64,000 nt of DNA from Pelobates cultripes (lineage: Eukaryota; Chordata; Amphibia; Anura; Pelobatidae): positions 15,853,032 through 15,917,031 of the forward strand of contig OW240918.1 in the NCBI GenBank assembly GCA_933207985.1. The letters are read 5' to 3'. This document shows positions 1 through 11,600 of the stretch, in pieces (position 1 is the stretch's first letter; the number at the start of each line of letters is the position of its first letter). Made by a program: the position numbers and the translations under genes. The notes under the pieces are model-generated. The model saw nothing but the letters and a program-made list of their open reading frames with translations. It made no database searches and had not been told where the DNA came from.

Positions 1-810
1 AATGCAAGCGGAACTGGGCATGCTCGGCATATTGACTGAGGGATGGGTGTCATTAGTGACAGTATTCCAACATACACTGATTACAAAGAAATAAAACCGC
101 AAACAAATGAATGCACTTCGAGTAGATGTTACAAATGTCTCGAACGGTGTGAAGAAAGTATACATAACACAACTGCAAAATCAGTCTCTAAGGAGTTCTG
201 TTAATGAAATCCTTAAATGTATTATAAATACCAAATAGTCAACAGAGAAGGAATTTTTGGGGTTCAACATTGTTTTACAGCGGGAGTATTTAAGCAGAGC
301 CAGTGTCCCTTCATTTGTATATGTCAGGCATTTAATATTGTGGTGTACTATTAGTTTATTTTATTTAATAAAATTGTTCTTAGCACTACCATATGTTCGG
401 TTTACTTTTGAAGTTGTTAACCACTGCTTTTTGGAGTTAGCAGCTTGTTTTTGTCCTATGTTTCATTAAGCTATTTTTGTTCCACATTGCTGAACCCACT
501 TTTTTCCCCCCACTCTTTTGATAGCGAATTGGTATGTATAATATAATTTACTAGACTTTACTAAGAATCTCATTAACAGAACCGGACAGAAGACCCAGTA
601 TTATAGACATTTCTAATAAATACTTTAACTGTATTCATTTGTTTATTCTTTTGTTATACGGAACATAAAGCAGGAGTGTCACTAGAGGGGTCCTGGGGTG
701 GCTCCAGCTCTGAATGTGGAGCTATTTAGCTATTTAACCCAGAGTCGTGAATCACTAGAGATGCTGTCCCTGTCGAGTCTGCTCTGTGAATCTCACCTAT
801 GTCAGTAGTT

Positions 811-985
811 AAAAATACACTATAAGCACCCACACCACTTCTCAATAAAATGGTCTGGGTGCACTGTCTCGTTAACCCTGCAATCTAAAACATTGCAGTT
901 TTAGAGAAACTGCAATGTTTATATTGCAACGTTAAGACTGCCTCTAGTGGCTGTATTCCAGACAGTCACTCAACGGGCTTCCTTC
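811..985. mobile_element. Relic of the TTAA MITE family
   Basis: The stretch holds family hallmarks: 'cactataagcacccacaccactt', a mirror 'aatggtctgggtgcactg', 'aaccctgcaat', a palindromic pair around 'acattgcagttttag', and 'gcctctagtggctgt'. These recur in the complete copies at 11.4 and 37.9 kb. Both ends have decayed, so limits are approximate. Confidence 0.6.
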
Positions 986-1079
986 ATTTACAAAGAGTTT
1001 AACTCATAATGATTTCCAATTTGTGCTAAACTTAAAAAGCAATATTATCCCATCATAACTCCAACTCTACAAATATGGA

Positions 1080-2435
1080 GGCTCACAAATGACTCACCTA
1101 ACATCTCTCCACACCCCTCTCTCTATACCCACTGACTACAAACCCTTTTTTCCAACCTGTGCTCCACACTCATTCATTTGACTTTATTTAGACACATCAG
1201 AGAACACCTTATCTCTGACTAACTTCAGTCTTGGTGTCTCTTCATACCATGACCTGCAAAGACCAACCTTCTGCCCTACAGTCCTACCAATTCCTTCACT
1301 TCTCACATTTCCTACAAGCTACAGACAGGCTTTTAGTTGGGGGATGGGCATTCACAATGTTTGAAACCTACTGTAAATTTCGTATATTAAAATGTAAACA
1401 TTATCAATAATGTATAAACTACTGCATGAGGAACACAAAGTTCCACTACCCCATTTTACAAGGTCCTGGACCCACAAACTAACCATCACACTCACTTCTA
1501 AAGAACGGGAGACAATATTCCAAAACATACATACATTAAACAGCAACTCTATACAAGAGAGTAACTATAAGAGTCTCGAGATGGCACTATTCTCCAGCCA
1601 AATTACACAACCTAATACGATAGATATATGCTGATGATGCAATCAAAGTGTAGGTCTGCCCACATTTGGTGGCTATGCCCAGAAATTCAAGCTTACTGGA
1701 AACGGGTGGTAACTATGATCACAGCTGTAACAGGAGTCAGTTTGGCACACACTCCAGAAGCCTTGACATTTCTACTCCACCCACACTTATTTCCCAAAAC
1801 TAGCAAAACATTAAGCTCCCTCTTATTCTCCTAAACCCTGGCCAAGGGGAAGAGTGCAATCCCTCACTCTCCTAGAGAGTGGATTCAGAGGGTAGAATCC
1901 ATCAGGGTGATGGAGGAGATGACTGCATCGCGAACCAATACATTTGGGTCCTACTCGTTTACTTGGGACTCATGGGTGAAATTCTTGAGAAACAACTCCA
2001 CACCTCCATAATATGACTATACTGTGACATTTAATTCTGCTACCGGCAATTTTATTTTATTTGGTTGAGGTTAGTCCATTTGAATTTCCGTTATGGACCA
2101 CCCTTTCCCTACACCCCTTCAAAAGTATACACATGGCCAGTAGGAAATAAAGGCCTTGATTTGTGCTCTCCTGGGTATCTAATGAGAAAGAACAATGAGC
2201 AGTATCTGTTGTCTTCTTTTGTCTCCTCCTCCTACTACTACTATATGCCCGCCTTCGCACACAGCACTAGAGAGGCTCAAGCTGAATCCCCAGGACTATC
2301 ACAGTCCTTTGTCCTATTGTCCAGTTATACACTTCGTACATGCATTGTTATCACCAGTGTCATATAACTGTTGTGTTAATGATTCTTTCTTTTATGTACT
2401 GGATGTTACTGAGCACAAATAAAAGCAATATTATC
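1080..2435 (+). mobile_element. L1/Tx1-like LINE relic, ORF2 C-terminus and 3' end
   Basis: Two neighbouring + frames carry pieces that resemble the end of L1-type ORF2: a 'YKLLHEEHKVPLPHFTRSW' segment at about 1410-1470 followed by a 'SKERETIFQNIH' piece, and 'HIWWLCPEIQAYWKRV' at about 1660-1710, similar to the family's usual 'HIWW.CP.IQ.FW' block. Frameshifts and stops separate them, so the copy is dead. An AATAAA near 2420 could be its 3' end. No target-site duplication was found. Confidence 0.6.
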
Positions 2436-2515
2436 ACAGCTTAGAAGGGATATAAGAAGAAAAGAACATTAGTGGTCTATACACTTGTTTGATTTCCTAA
2501 CTGTGAATTACAAAT

Positions 2516-2518
<3 letters not shown>

Positions 2519-2555
<37 letters not shown>
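2519..2555. repeat. (TA)n microsatellite
   Basis: About 17 uninterrupted TA units directly after 'aatacacacata'. It explains the short low-complexity ORF on the - strand here. Confidence 0.95.
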
Positions 2556-2557
<2 letters not shown>

Positions 2558-3817
2558 TTCAAAACATGTTTTACTGTGAAGTTATTACAGTAAACAGTGA
2601 ACTGAAGATAACATTTTGATAATTTAGGCCAATATAATCCAGTTGGGAATAATAACAATGGCCCAGTCATTCCCTCACACCAAGGACAAGTGGATAAAAA
2701 AAAACAAAAAAACACATGCAGCACCATCAAACAAGGCCTGCCATGTTTATAACCTTTAATAAATACATTCATAGAATAGATAAAGTGCTACTAAATATGT
2801 CTGTATAAAGGTAGATGGATTAATAGAATTAAATCAGACTTGTTGCTAGGTTCCATAAACACATTATGGCAAATCCACTTCTATTTAGGACATCTCCCCC
2901 ATTCTCTACCCATGAAAACAGAGGTCTGCTTATGATCTCTAGGATCTCAAGGAAAGCATAGCCAGAAACAAGAACATTTTGCACAGCCAGGTATTCTCTA
3001 TGATCCTGCCATGCTACCTACCTAACACAGTGGTGTGGAGCTGCCACTCCCCCTTGGTAGCATTGCAGAGCACTGTACTCATGATCATTCTTTTTATATC
3101 AGGAGGCTGATTGGAGTTAAATTAAGAAAATAAATAAACACACGCCAATATCCTAGAGCCCGTCCACTACATGTACAGATCTCCACACCTGGGACTTCAG
3201 CTCCCAAAGTCCTTGCCCAACAATTCCTATGGATTATAGACAATCAGTAACATCACACAAATCCTCTCTATACTTTGTATTTACTCTCGTGGTTTTTGGT
3301 TTTGGAGGGTATTCTGTGCCACATTATCACTGCAGTAGTAAGTCTGTGTTATTTCATAAAGTGAAATATTTTCATTACATTTTAACCTGTTGCGTGGCAG
3401 CCATCTGGCAGGTTTTGCTTATTGCTGTAATATCACACGAAGGAGCTGAGCAGAAATGACAATCTGCTTCTGAATGCCCAGATTTTGAGGCAGTTTTGTA
3501 CTAAATATATATCCAAACTCCTATACTTCATTTGGTATTCTTATTTTTGGGCTAATTTCTGTTTTCTTTAGAAGAATCAAATTTTATTCAGGCTCCAAAT
3601 TGTATTTATCTTTTATATTTTCAACACAAATTGTTTTTAGTGAAGATCTGAACTGCAATTTTGGGTTAAATTCAGAGATTTGCAAAGAATGTGTAATTTG
3701 AAGGCTCATTGGCGCCTCAATGAATACTCCTATGCTTGCTTTGAATAAATCGGTGGCACAGCATATTATTTTTCCCTACTATACACAGTTTGTGTTAGTA
3801 TTCTAAGAGTTGTTTAC

Positions 3818-3941
3818 CATCTTCGGAGGTCTAGGACTTTTCGCTGTTTGATGTCATCCAGGACGAAGTGCTGTGGACATTCTCTTAAAGATTTCACCTT
3901 GCGCTCTGTTTTCTTCTTTGGAGTTGGTTTATTAACTACTC
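3818..3941 (-). CDS. Orphan coding exon resembling BIVM (basic, immunoglobulin-like variable motif containing)
   Basis: A 124-nt open segment lies on the - strand between an acceptor 'tcttattacag' and a donor 'TG|gtaaac'. It starts with two bases of a split codon, reads 40 codons without a stop, and ends with two bases (TG) that a following G would complete to Trp. The peptide is basic first (PTPKKKTERKVK) and then reads ECPQHFVLDDIKQRKVLDLRR followed by the split W. From memory this closely matches BIVM, where an ECPQH...DIKQRKVLDLRRW block runs into YCISRPQ. The next BIVM exon was not found at 1-3817, nor an upstream one at higher coordinates, so this is either one exon of a gene with long introns running antisense through RAB3GAP1, or a stranded fragment. 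BIVM in human is not next to RAB3GAP1. Too short, and without ATG, to show as an ORF. Confidence 0.65.
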
Positions 3942-4296
3942 CTGTAATAAGATATTGCAGACTAAATTAAATGAGATACTGAGCTTATTCATTTAACTGG
4001 TGTGTTGAAAATCACAGGACATGATTTCACAGGGTGCATGATAAAGTAAAATGTCCCACTGTACACTTTAGCAAATCACAGAAAGTCACAACAAAACTTG
4101 AAATCACTATCTATGTCATGAAATTATTATTTTATTTTTTTAATGCAGTCTAAATGTCTGAAAATGTAGATCAGATTACAGAGTTTTCTGTTTTAGCTGA
4201 TGAACTTTCACAAATGTTAAACTACAATAGAAAAAGTCAGTTGTGTTTTCAGTTCAACTATTTCGGCCATAAATTTTTTAATTCAAGATTTAGTAA

Positions 4297-4298
<2 letters not shown>

Positions 4299-4340
<42 letters not shown>

Positions 4341-4341
4341 G
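4299..4341. repeat. (AAT)n microsatellite
   Basis: About 14 trinucleotide units of 'aat'. It produces the poly-Asn run in an otherwise unconvincing 76-codon + strand ORF. Confidence 0.95.
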
Positions 4342-4486
4342 AGGAAAACTGACTATTTTTATTCAAGGCACACATTTTCATTGACAAGCACAGTAGATAA
4401 CATTAATATGTATGATTTAGCTAACAAGTGGAATAGCTACAACCACCGCTTAACTTTGCAGTAACCGCTTAGTTAATTAACAAAAT

Positions 4487-4640
4487 ATGGTTCTTTTCCT
4501 GGGCTTTCATGAGGCATGCGCATTAGGTCTCCCCCATTGGCTGACATTTGGCAGAGGAGGTGGAGCGGGACCCAGTGCCAAGGGACATCGACACTTGAAT
4601 CAGGTAAATTACTTAAAAGGATTTTTAACCCTTCCATGGA
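4487..4640 (+). mobile_element. TTAA MITE fragment
   Basis: Internal piece shared with the copy at 8.86-9.41 kb: 'gcatgcgcattaggtctccc', 'gcgggacccagtgcc' and 'gggacatcg-cact'. No terminal repeats remain. Confidence 0.6.
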
Positions 4641-5226
4641 CGGGAGAGGTCAGGGGGAAACATTACTGTTAGCAATAAATCTTTAATGTTATGTGACCTT
4701 TCACTGGCATGTTACAAAAACAGTTCATACCCACCGTGCTTTCTTAAAAGACTGTATATTAAATTGGGTAATAGTAACAACCGCTGGGTGTTGGGCTAAG
4801 GTAACATCCCCAGGACATAGTTGAAAACCAGAGTAATTTGAATGTACCTTTCCTGGTTAAAATACTTTGTTATTATTATTATTTAAATTATTCTATATTA
4901 TAATTCATTATATATTATAATTCATTATATTTTATATATGGTTTTCCGGTGCAAAATAATTTAACTGAAATTGTTGACATCATTATATTTTAAAATGTAT
5001 TATATTCTGACAAAGTAATTTTCCACTGGCTTGGTAAACCAACTCTTTTGGTGAAAAAGAGGAAGTGTTATTAACATAATACCTTGCTATTGAAATCCTG
5101 TCAGAAACTACAATAGTGTCTGTGAACTGGGCAGAATTCATGCTAATTATTTTGCCACACTATTGTCATCTAGGTCTGAGATCACTTTCCACTGCTTTTG
5201 TCTGACCGACCCAATACATACACAAC

Positions 5227-5728
5227 TTAAAGGACCACTATAGTGCCAGGAAAACATACTCGTTTTCCTGGCACTATAGTGCCCTGAGGGTGCCCCCACC
5301 CTCAGGGACCCCCTCCCGCCCGGCTCTGGAAGGGGGAAAGGGGTAAAAACTTACCTTTTTCAAGCGCTGGGCAGAGAGCTCTCTGCCTCCTCTCCTCCTC
5401 CGTTACTCCCCGCCGGCTGAATGCGCACGCGCGGCAAGAGCTGCGCGCGCATTCAGCCCGTCGCATAGGAAAGCATTTACAATGCTTTCCTATGGACGCT
5501 GGCGTGCTCTCACTGAGATTTTCACAGTGAGAAGCACGCAAGCGCCTCTAGTGGCTGTCAATGAGACAGCCACTAGAGGATTAGGGGGAAGGCTTAACCC
5601 ATTCATAATTATAGCGGTTTCTCTGAAACTGCTATAATTATGAAAAAATGGGTTAACCCTAGAAGGACCTGGCACCCAGACCACTTCATTAAGCTGAAGT
5701 GGTCTGGGTGCCTAGAGTGGTCCTTTAA
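5227..5728 (-). mobile_element. Complete TTAA-flanked MITE, copy A
   Basis: Begins TTAAAGGACCACTATAGTG and ends AGTGGTCCTTTAA, giving terminal inverted repeats flanked by TTAA. Inside are a second inversion (CCAGGAAAACATACTCG / CGTTTTCCTGGCACTATAG near the left end), a GC-rich core, the 'gccactagagg' block, and an 'AAACTTACC' motif (a consensus 5' splice site on the - strand). No transposase. The TTAA target and its short size fit a piggyBac-type non-autonomous element, but the superfamily is inference. Orientation given relative to the copy at 11386-11887, which is reversed. Confidence 0.85.
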
Positions 5729-7338
5729 TGTTCTAGTCTCCTATATAGAGCCCTTACTTCCTTAATGTTATAGTCTCCTATATAGGGCTCCTTACTTCCT
5801 TAATGTTCTAGTCTCCTATATAGGGCTCCTTACTTCCTTAATGTTATATTCTCCTATATAGGGCTTCTTACTTCCTTCATGTTATAGTCTCATATATAGG
5901 GCTCCTTACTTCCTTAATGTGCTAGTCTCCTATATAGGGCCCTTACTTCCTTAATATTATATTCTCCTATATAGGGCTCCTTACTTCCTTAATGTTCTAG
6001 TCTCCTATATAGGGCCCTTACTTCCTTAATATTATATTCTCCTATATAGGGCTCCTTACTTCCTTAATGTTCTAGTCTCCTATATAGGGCCCTTACTTCC
6101 TTAATGTTATAGTCTCCTATATAGGGCTCCGTATTTCCTTAATGTTCTAGTCTCCTATATAGGGCCCTTACTTCCTTAATATTATATTCTCCTATATAGG
6201 GCTCCTTACTTCCTTAATGTTCTAGTCTCCTATATAGGGCCCTTACTTCCTTAATGTTATAGTCTCCTATATAGGGCTCCGTATTTCCCTAATGTTCTAG
6301 TCTCCTATATAGGGCCCTTACTTCCTTCATGTTATAGTCTCATATATAGGGCTCCTTACTTCCTTAATGTGCTAGTCTCCTATATAGGGCCCTTACTTCC
6401 TTAATATTATATTCTCCTATATAGGGCTCCTTACTTCCTTAATGTTCTAGTCTCCTATATAGGGCCCTTACTTCCTTAATGTTATAGTCTCCTATATAGG
6501 GCTCCGTATTTCCTTAATGTTCTAGTCTCCTATATAGGGCCCTTACTTCCTTAATGTTATAGTCTCCTATATAGGGCTCCGTATTTCCTTAATGTTCTAG
6601 TTTCCTATATAGGGCCCTTACTTCCTTAATGTTATATTCTCCTAAATAGGGCTCCTTACTTCCTTAATGTTCTAGTCTCCTAAATAGGGCTCCTTACTTT
6701 CTTAATGTTCTAGTCTCCTATATAGGGCCCTTACTTCCTTAATGTTATATTCTCCTAAATAGGGCTCCTTACTTCCTTAATGTGCTAGTCTCCTATATAG
6801 GGCCCTTACTTCCTTAATGTTATATTCTCCTATATAGGGCCCTTACTTCCTTAATGTTATAGTCTCCTATATAGGGCTCCGTATTTCCTTAATGTTCTAG
6901 TCTCCTATATAGGGCCCTTACTTCCTTAATGTTATAGTCTCCTATATAGGGCTCCGTATTTCCTTAATGTTCTAGTCTCCTATATAGGGCCCTTACTTCC
7001 TTAATGTTATATTCTCCTATATAGGGCCCTTACTTCCTTAATGTTATAGTCTCCTATATAGGGCTCCGTATTTCCTTAATTTTCTAGTCTCCTATATAGG
7101 GCCCTTACTTCCTTAATGTTATAGTCTCCTATATAGGGCTCCGTATTTCCTTAATGTTCTAGTCTCCTATATAGGGCCCTTACTTCCTTAATGTTATATT
7201 CTCCTAAATAGGGCTCCTTACTTCCTTAATGTTATAGTCTCCTATATAGGGCCCTTACTTCCTTAATGTTATATTCTCCTATATAGGGCTCCTTACTTCC
7301 TTAATGTTCTAGTCTCCTATATAGGGCTCCTTACTTCC
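5725..7338. repeat. 37/38-bp minisatellite, about 43 units
   Basis: Tandem units built on 'CTCCTATATAGGGC' plus 'TTACTTCCTTAATGTT'. Two unit types occur: a 37-bp type with 'gggcccttacttcc' and a 38-bp type with 'gggctccgtatttcc' or 'gggctccttacttcc'. For long stretches they alternate, so the array has a higher-order period of about 75 bp. Every unit contains one TTAA. Confidence 0.95.
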
Positions 7339-7895
7339 TTAAAGGGACACTATAGTCACCAAAACAACTTTAGCTTAATGAAGCAGTTTTGGACTGTAGA
7401 TCATGTCCCTGCAGTCTCACTGCTCAATTCTCTGCCATTTAGGAGTTAAATCACTTTGTTTATGAACCCTAGTCACTCCTCCCTGCAAGTGACTTGCACA
7501 GCCTTCCTAAACACTTCCTGTAAAGAGTCCTCTAAAGTTTATCCTTCATTTATTGCAAGTTCTGTTTAATTTAGATTTTCTTATCCCGCTATGTTAATAG
7601 CTTGTTAGACCCTGCAAGAGCCTCCTGTGTGTGATTAAAGTCTAATTTATAGAGAAAGCGATACAATTGTTTAAGGTAAATTACATCTGATTGAAAGTAA
7701 AACCAGTTTTTTTTTTCATGCAGGCTCTGTCAATCAGAGCCAGACGAGGTGTAGCAAGGGCTGCATAAACAGAAACAAAGTGATTTTACTCCTAAATGGA
7801 AGTGAATTGAGCAGTGAAACCTGAGAGGCATGATCTATGCACTAAAACTGCTTCATTAAGCAAAAGTTGTTTAAGTGACTATAGTGTTCCTTTAA
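7339..7895. mobile_element. TTAA MITE, second family, inserted in the minisatellite
   Basis: Starts TTAAAGGGACACTATAGTC and ends GACTATAGTGTTCCTTTAA. The interior has 'aggagttaaatcactttgttt' and its near mirror 'gtgattttactcctaaatgg'. Left flank is the regular 37-bp array, right flank (7896-8020) is decayed array units, so it landed in a TTAA of the array. Confidence 0.9.
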
Positions 7896-8020
7896 TGGTA
7901 TAGTCTCCTGTATCGGCCCCCTTCCTTCCTTAATATTCTCCCATATAGGCCCCCTTACTGCATTAATAGGATATTGTCTCCTATAAGCCTGTTTATTTCT
8001 TTAATATAATAAAGCCCCAT
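7896..8020. repeat. Decayed units of the 37-bp minisatellite
   Basis: 'tatagtctcctgtatcggcccccttccttcc', 'ccatataggcccccttactgc' and 'gtctcctataagcc' are degenerate unit copies beyond the MITE. Confidence 0.8.
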
Positions 8021-8463
8021 TTGGCTTTTTTTTTTACTTCATTAATATTAAATTACATATATTATATTGCCTTTTAAAAAACTTTTTTGCAGGTTCTGTT
8101 AGACTAAACAGTAATCTTTATTATTGAAAACTGAGCTAATGCATATTCATGCACCATCACTACTTCATAATGTAAGATTTGCTTGCCATGGTAGTTTGCT
8201 GTCCCCTTAAGCACCATTTCTTTGTTCCAACAAATAAAAATAGTTTGAAAATCCCACAGGAGTAAGAAATGCCTAATTGGCTGTAATTTTTTATTGGCTT
8301 TACATTTAAATGCCTTGGGGGTGCTTCATTACCTCGGGGATGGTAAGGGTTGCAGTTGAGTGTGATATAGAGTAGCTGCTAAAAATATCATTATTTCTTT
8401 GCTTATCCAAGGCTGTTAAATCACTGTGCGATTCTGTATGCAAAATTGATGGATTATTTGCAG

Positions 8464-8629
8464 CCAGGTTCCTATCTTCGTGCAAATTCATCAGAAATGG
8501 AGGAAACTCTATGTGGGCGAGTGCCAAGGACCTGGAGTGAGAACAGATTTCGAGATGGTTCATCTGCGAAAAGTCCCGAATCAGTACACACATTTATCAG
8601 GACTCCTCGACATCTTCAAATCAAAAATT
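8464..8629 (+). CDS. RAB3GAP1: RAB3GAP1 exon w1
   Basis: Acceptor 'gattatttgcag', donor 'gtatgt'. One base completes the Cys codon (about human residue 161), then QVPIFVQIHQKW through GLLDIFKSKI. Near-identical to human from YVGECQGPGVRTDFEM onward, which fixes the frame. Ends on a whole codon. Confidence 0.97.
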
Positions 8630-11600
8630 GTATGTACACCTACAGAGCTTGTCTTGTCCCACTGCCATACTGCTGAAAATGTGTATAGAGAAAACCTTGA
8701 GAAGATACAGTGGTAAATCAGGATTCTTCTTATAGTGGGATCTGGTCACCGTCAAACCAAAGCAAAAAGCAGCATCCTGCTGATTTCTCTGTATTGCATT
8801 ATAGTTATATGTTATTATTGTTAAATTGCACTCTGTGGAGGATGGCATGGAACATCCTAATGTTAAAGGGACACTCCAGGCACCCAGACCACTTCTGCCC
8901 ATTGGAGTGGTCTGGGTGCCCACTCCCACTACCCTTAACCTTCCAACTGTAATTATTGCAGATTTCATAAACTGCAGTATTTACCTTGCAGGGTTAAGTC
9001 CTCCTCTATTGGCTGTCTACTAGACAGCCACTAGAGGACACTTCCTTGTTCATAGAACACGAAAAGTGTGTTATACGACGCTAGACGTCTTCACACTATG
9101 TGAGGACCTCCAGCGTCGCTGAAATCCCCATAGGAAAGCATTGAAAGTATTATTTAATGATTTCCTATGGGGAGCTCTAAGGCGCGTGCGCGGCATTGCC
9201 ACGCATGCGCATTAGGTCTCCGCCAACCGCACATGCCCAATAGGTCTCCCCCGCCGGATGATGTCGGCGGGGGAAGAGCGTAGGCGGAGCCTGACCCAGT
9301 GCCGAGGGACATCGGCACTGGATACAGGTAGCAACTTGGGGTGGGAGGGAGAGGGGACCTGCAGTGCCAAGAAAACGGTTTGTTTTCCTGGCACTGGAGA
9401 GTCCCTTTTAAGTGCCTGCTCATATCAGGAAGACATAGCTATTATTCAATACCTGGGGCTCCCCTCTGTCAGCTGGGACATACTTAGTTCCGCCAGACTT
9501 ACAAATGAGCGGCATGCAGCTCTTAAAGTGAGCACTGCATATAACCCTTTAAATCTATTTAAATCTCCGTGGCTGAGTGGGAATGGGGTCTCCCTGCATA
9601 CCCACTGTTGACTGTTGTGGGTGCTGGGTTTTACCTGCTTTCCACCACTGAACCCTGTGTGATCGTCATGGACAGCATGCTGGAGCTGCAGCATGTTGAA
9701 GTTAAGCTATTCAAACAGCTTGACCCAGAAGTGGAGGGTAGCACCTGCAGCCAACTAGCACCATAACCACTACAGCATGCAGTGGTTAAGGTGTTTAGAT
9801 TGTCCCTTTAAAATGTCATCTATACTTTTGTTCAAGGCCAGATCCTATGAAATAAGCACATGCTTGTACCTCTATGTGTTGTGTGTAAAAGTATAAATGA
9901 AAATTATGCAGTCAGCGAGATGCATGCTCATCTCATGATCAGGCATATTCACTAAACTGTGAATTATTGGAACTTCACCAGGAAAGATTGAAACGGCCGA
10001 TATAGAAGTGTGAAAGTCATCAATCTGTCTGTGTTATTTTGCTATAAATTTGCTGTTTCTTGGTGAATTCAAGATAGTTCACAGTTTAATGAATAATGCT
10101 GCGGCATATTTGTGTTTTAGTTTCAGAATGTTGATGCGCTTATTTGTTTCTATTTAATTTAGTTAGTATGTTTGCTGTAGCGATTGCTACCTTGATGTAT
10201 TGATTGAACGTTAATACTTATCTCAAGTTGACTTCGTCTTGCACACATTGATGGATGACCAGTCCATGGTTAGACTTTTAAAAGTGGTTGGTAGTAGCTT
10301 GACACCAATTAAATTAAAGTTGCTTTTGGCCCAGCTAAAGGCATCTTCCAAGTCTTGTAATGACTATGCCGTCTCACACTTCGCTTCTACCATGTAGTCC
10401 GTTCTCTTCCTTAAGCCATCTAAGAACTTGGCGAAGGACTGATGATGTAATATTAATCATTACCCGGAAGGCGAAAGTGTAGTCATTAAGAAGGACCTGT
10501 CACTTAATACGAGTTTTTTTTCCCATAACTCGGTTATTACACTGTCTGTTATCTTATTGTGTTAGAGCCAGGGTGTCTAACATTGGCCCCGATGATCTAC
10601 ATTTCCCCAAATCCTCTGTTTTCTTTTGCCAACAGCTGGAGGGCTGTCTCTGGAAACATGTGACCTCCTTAGCCTGTCATTTAAAAAAAAAATATATATA
10701 TATATTTTTTTCCTTTTACATTTCTTTCCAAACACCTGCAGTAATTATTGAGGACGATTTAGATTTTTTTTAAATGTAATGTTTCATACAGAATTCTTTA
10801 AAACTACATGACTCTTTAGTTTAATATTAGTTCTCCAGCTGCTAGCTGAACTGTTTTAGTAAGAGCTAACACAACATGTGGAAGGCTATTCACTAAACCA
10901 AAAGTTGTTATCCATTTTGGTTCTTTTAAATGGAACCTATAGTCCTGAAAATAGCAATTGCTATTAGGTTTTGGGACTATAGAGTCTCTTCTGTCCATCC
11001 ATCCCGTTTGTCCACTCCTCTTTGCAAAAAAAACAAAACACTATAATAAAGAATACTTACCTCCTATCCAGCGCAGAGACTCCTCCGCAGCCACACACTT
11101 CGCTTTTGAAAATGTCAGCATGGGTTGGAGATATGCATGCGCAGCAAAATGCTTTCCTCCAATCAAAATGCTGCTTTCACTCGAAGTAGGAAACGCCTCT
11201 AATGGCTGTCAGGAAGATAGCCCATAGAGGTGTATTTAACCCTGCAATGTAAAGTTTCTACAAATCTACATGTTTTACATTGCAGGATTAAAATGGCTGG
11301 ACCACTGCACCCAGACTTCACTGTGATGAAGTGCTCTGCGTGACTTTAGTATTCCTTTTTAAGATGAATTTGGTAATTTATGTCCTTAAAGGACCACTCT
11401 AGGCACCCAGACCACTTCAGCTTAATGAAGTGGTCTGGGTGCCAGGTCCAGCTAGGGTTAACCCATTTTTTCATAAACATAGCAGTTTCAGAGAAACTGC
11501 TATGTTTATGAATGGGTTAAGCCTTCCCCCTAATCCTCTAGTGGCTGTCTCATTGACAGCCACTAGAGGCGCTTGCGTGCTTCTCACTGTGATTTTCACA

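Larger units (their letters stand above)
1..8463. other. 5' part of window: intron or flank upstream of the first visible RAB3GAP1 exon
   Basis: No RAB3GAP1 exon encoding human residues 1-160 was recognised here, so the first six or so exons should lie further left. Outside the elements listed separately, 1-810, 990-1080, 2560-3817, 3942-4290, 4641-5226 and 8021-8463 are AT-rich sequence in which I see no gene. The orphan antisense exon at 3818-3941 is the only coding signal. Confidence 0.6.

Noticed and set aside
4154..4384. Possible small gene starting MSENVDQITEFSVLADEL
   Set aside because: Runs into a (AAT)n microsatellite, has no splice sites or homology I recognise.
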